Position numbers and translations under genes: made by a program
Shown here: positions 6,220 through 7,566 of the stretch, in pieces
Layout: each line of letters opens with the position of its first letter
Numbering within the stretch: position 1 is the stretch's first letter
Notes under the pieces: model-generated
Database searches by the model: none
What the model was told of the DNA's origin: nothing
Seen by the model: the letters and a program-made list of their open reading frames with translations, nothing else
NCBI GenBank assembly: GCA_030637925.1
Contig: DAOWFR010000050.1
Coordinates: 1-7,566, forward strand
Direction of reading: 5' to 3'
Source: Methanobacteriota archaeon
Lineage (GTDB): Archaea > Nanobdellota > Nanobdellia > Woesearchaeales > SM23-78
Length of the DNA stretch: 7,566 nucleotides

Positions 6220-6275
6220 CAGAAATCACCTCCAATGATTTCGGGGGTTACAAAAATTTCATTTTTGATAACCAT
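6219..6275 (-). CDS. Putative 18-residue upstream ORF, coupled to GH57
   Basis: An ATG at 6273-6275 opens a frame encoding MVIKNEIFVTPEIIGGDF and ending in TGA at 6219-6221. The stop shares its A with the GH57 ATG (TGATG), a layout typical of translational coupling. A GATGAGGT ribosome binding site ends 7 nt before its ATG. Its codons GGA GGT GAT are themselves the GH57 ribosome binding site. The peptide matches nothing I recognise, so it may act only through being translated, as a leader peptide. At 18 codons chance is a serious alternative; the combination of a spaced binding site and an exact stop-start overlap is what supports it. Confidence 0.4.
   Translation of the reverse strand: MVIKNEIFVTPEIIGGDF
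6222..6242 (-). promoter_or_regulatory. Hairpin around the GH57 ribosome binding site
   Basis: A perfect 7-bp inverted repeat, GAAATCA and TGATTTC, encloses the 7-nt loop TTGGAGG in the minus-strand transcript. The GGAGG core is in the loop while the following TGAT is in the stem, so folding would partly mask ribosome binding at the GH57 start. The stem is AT-rich and weak by itself. Confidence 0.4.
6225..6233 (-). promoter_or_regulatory. Ribosome binding site of GH57 (perfect anti-Shine-Dalgarno match)
   Basis: GGAGGTGAT, fully complementary to ATCACCTCC at the 3' end of archaeal 16S rRNA, ends 5 nt before the ATG at 6219. This fixes the GH57 start and is the strongest ribosome binding site in the window. 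Confidence 0.85.
6246..6273 (-). repeat. Inverted repeat between GT4 and GH57: 12-bp stem, one bulge, 3-nt loop
   Basis: On the minus strand GGTTA-T-CAAAAAT and ATTTTTG-TAACC pair over 12 bp with a single bulged T and a GAA loop. It covers the first codons of the putative 18-residue ORF and is followed by CCCCCG rather than a T-run, so it does not look like a terminator. It could be an RNA control element, an operator, or an RNA-stability element. Confidence 0.5.
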
Positions 6276-6282
6276 GTAACTT

Positions 6283-6291
6283 ACCTCATCC
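6283..6291 (-). promoter_or_regulatory. Ribosome binding site of the putative upstream ORF
   Basis: GGATGAGGT on the minus strand contains GAGGT ending 7 nt before the ATG at 6275. The spacing is good and the match moderate; it is meaningful only if the short ORF is real. Confidence 0.4.
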
Positions 6292-6310
6292 TTACCTTTT
6301 TATTCCACAC

Positions 6311-7555
6311 TTACCTTTTCATTCTCATTAATTCTTCATAAACAACTATGCACTTCTTTGCAGGCCCCTCCCAAGTCATGCTTTTGACTTCTAAGGCACC
6401 GTGGTGTTTGAGCTGGTTGTGCAGGGTTCTGTAATGCAGTAATGCCAGGACTTTGCTAGCAATATCATTCACATCCCAGAAGTCTACTTTTAGTACATGA
6501 TCAAGGACTTCTGATACTCCTGACTGCTTTGATATTATTGCTGGTGTCTCTTGCCACATGGCTTCTAAGGGTACAAGGCCAAATGGCTCTGATACTGAGG
6601 GCATCACAAACACATCTGCTATCTTGTTAAGCTTTGCCACTTCCTCTCTTGTTACAAAGCCTGGGAATATGAACTTGTGAGCAATACCAAGCTCTACCAC
6701 GCGCTCAATCATTCTTGGAAGCATGTCACCTGTTCCTGCCATTATAAACTTTATATTAGGGTCTTTTTCAAGTACTTTTTTTGCTGCTTCTACAAAATAA
6801 TCAGGCCCTTTTTGCAGGGTTATCCTGCCAATGAACAACACGATTTTGTCTGTTTCCTTTATCTTGCTTGCATCATGAAAAATGCTTTTATCTATTGATT
6901 CAGCAGCATTATGCACAACTCTTATCTTTTCCCTAGGCACTCCATAGTTATTGATAAGCCTCTGCTTTATGAAATTACTAACCACAATCACAAGATCTGC
7001 TGCATGCATTCCTTGACGCTCTATATCATAAACCCTTTGGTTAACACTCATTCCTCCTGTCTTGTCAAACTCTGTTATATGAACATGCACAACAAGGGGC
7101 TTTCCTGTTGCTTGCTTAGCTTCTATTGCTGCTGGAAAAGTCCAGTGGTCATGTGCATGTATTATGTCAAAGTCTTCTTGTAAGGCTATGAGTCTTACCT
7201 TGCAGGCAAATAAGTAGGCTTCCTGGAACACATTTGGCCCATAAAGGGCTTTTGCCCTGTCTCTTGGGGAAAGGGATAACAAGTATTTTGTGAACTCCTC
7301 ATCATAGCTCTCAGGAGTTGTATAAGCACCTAGCATGGTATCTACTTCCTTTAACTTGAACCTCATTCTTGGGAAGTGGTGGTCTGCTACTAGGATTTTC
7401 ATGTAGTCACTGCGTATCATCGTTGGCCCAAAGGGCATGACATATGTTATGTCTATGCCTTGCTGGAACAAGGCCTTGGTTAGGTGATAGCAGACCATAC
7501 CTACTCCGCCTGCAAAAAAAGGCGGTAATTCCCACCCTAACATTAATACTTTCAA
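6311..7555 (-). CDS. GT4-family glycosyltransferase, glycogen/starch-synthase-like
   Basis: The 414-residue GT-B enzyme of family GT4 probably transfers glucose from an NDP-glucose donor. Visible are the N-terminal LGWELPPFFAGGVG (6-19) with the GGVG donor-phosphate loop, HAHDHW (133-138), HVHITEFDKTGG (157-168), the second-domain start FIGRITLQKG (241-250) with R244 and K249 as likely phosphate contacts, AGTGDM (273-278), and SEPFGLVPLE (322-331) with the E-x7-E pair E323 and E331. It lacks a signal peptide or membrane segment. The N-terminus resembles archaeal GT4 proteins encoded near glycogen genes in methanogens. The start is uncertain: 7553-7555 is TTG, family alignment (MKVLMLGWE) favours it, but the frame stays open to the window edge, so a start outside cannot be excluded; an ATG four codons further in would cut into the first strand. 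No clear ribosome binding site is seen. Glycogen synthesis is inferred from neighbours; alpha-glucan phosphorylase-like or trehalose-type roles are less likely. Confidence 0.87.
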   Translation of the reverse strand: MKVLMLGWELPPFFAGGVGMVCYHLTKALFQQGIDITYVMPFGPTMIRSDYMKILVADHHFPRMRFKLKEVDTMLGAYTTPESYDEEFTKYLLSLSPRDRAKALYGPNVFQEAYLFACKVRLIALQEDFDIIHAHDHWTFPAAIEAKQATGKPLVVHVHITEFDKTGGMSVNQRVYDIERQGMHAADLVIVVSNFIKQRLINNYGVPREKIRVVHNAAESIDKSIFHDASKIKETDKIVLFIGRITLQKGPDYFVEAAKKVLEKDPNIKFIMAGTGDMLPRMIERVVELGIAHKFIFPGFVTREEVAKLNKIADVFVMPSVSEPFGLVPLEAMWQETPAIISKQSGVSEVLDHVLKVDFWDVNDIASKVLALLHYRTLHNQLKHHGALEVKSMTWEGPAKKCIVVYEELMRMKR

Positions 7556-7566
7556 GTTAGTTTCTC

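Noticed and set aside
6677..7183. Two plus-strand open frames inside the GT4 gene
   Set aside because: Compositionally odd, cysteine- and histidine-rich translations antisense to a clear GT4 enzyme; no start signals.
1..7566. CRISPR arrays, tRNA or rRNA genes, insertion sequences
   Set aside because: No regularly spaced direct repeats, cloverleaf-like segments, rRNA signatures or transposase fragments were seen; the window is almost fully occupied by protein genes.

Overview
The window looks like a low-GC archaeal locus for storage-polysaccharide (glycogen-type) metabolism, most likely from a DPANN-type archaeon such as a woesearchaeote or pacearchaeote. The lineage is inferred from the protein families, TATA-box promoters about 20-26 nt upstream of start codons (leaderless genes), Shine-Dalgarno sites matching an archaeal 16S tail, and lysine-rich, CpG-poor genes. 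No single marker gene proves it. Almost all of the window is coding and no intergenic gap exceeds 125 bases.

Layout, right to left on the minus strand: a GT4 glycogen-synthase-like glycosyltransferase (from about 7555 down to 6311), a GH57 alpha-amylase-type glycoside hydrolase (6219-4903), two small related proteins of an uncharacterised family, probably DUF5752 (4849-4490 and 4438-3899), and a GT3-family glycogen synthase (3860-2085). A plus-strand GalT/HIT-like nucleotidylyltransferase or phosphorylase gene (993-2066) converges on the GT3 gene with an 18-base gap. Divergent from it is a sugar-1-phosphate nucleotidyltransferase (870-94). Together these could make NDP-glucose, polymerise it with one or both glycosyltransferases, trim the polymer with GH57, and interconvert sugar-1-phosphate and NDP-sugar through the GalT-like enzyme. 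The two small proteins sit between the hydrolase and a synthase. One has a C-terminal membrane anchor and the other a basic, AT-hook-like N-terminus, so they are the best candidates for unknown components of the system.

Two things stand out beyond the gene list. First, the leftmost 120-165 bases do not belong with the rest. They encode, in a different minus-strand frame from the nucleotidyltransferase, a clear fragment of a QseC-type bacterial sensor histidine kinase and are CpG-rich, unlike the following sequence. This is most simply a chimeric assembly junction, so the last residues of the nucleotidyltransferase are artefactual. Second, the 91-base gap upstream of GH57 holds an 18-codon upstream ORF with its own ribosome binding site, ending in TGATG so that its stop overlaps the GH57 start. 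Two hairpins lie within it, one carrying the GH57 ribosome binding site. This arrangement resembles translational coupling or a translation-controlled switch.
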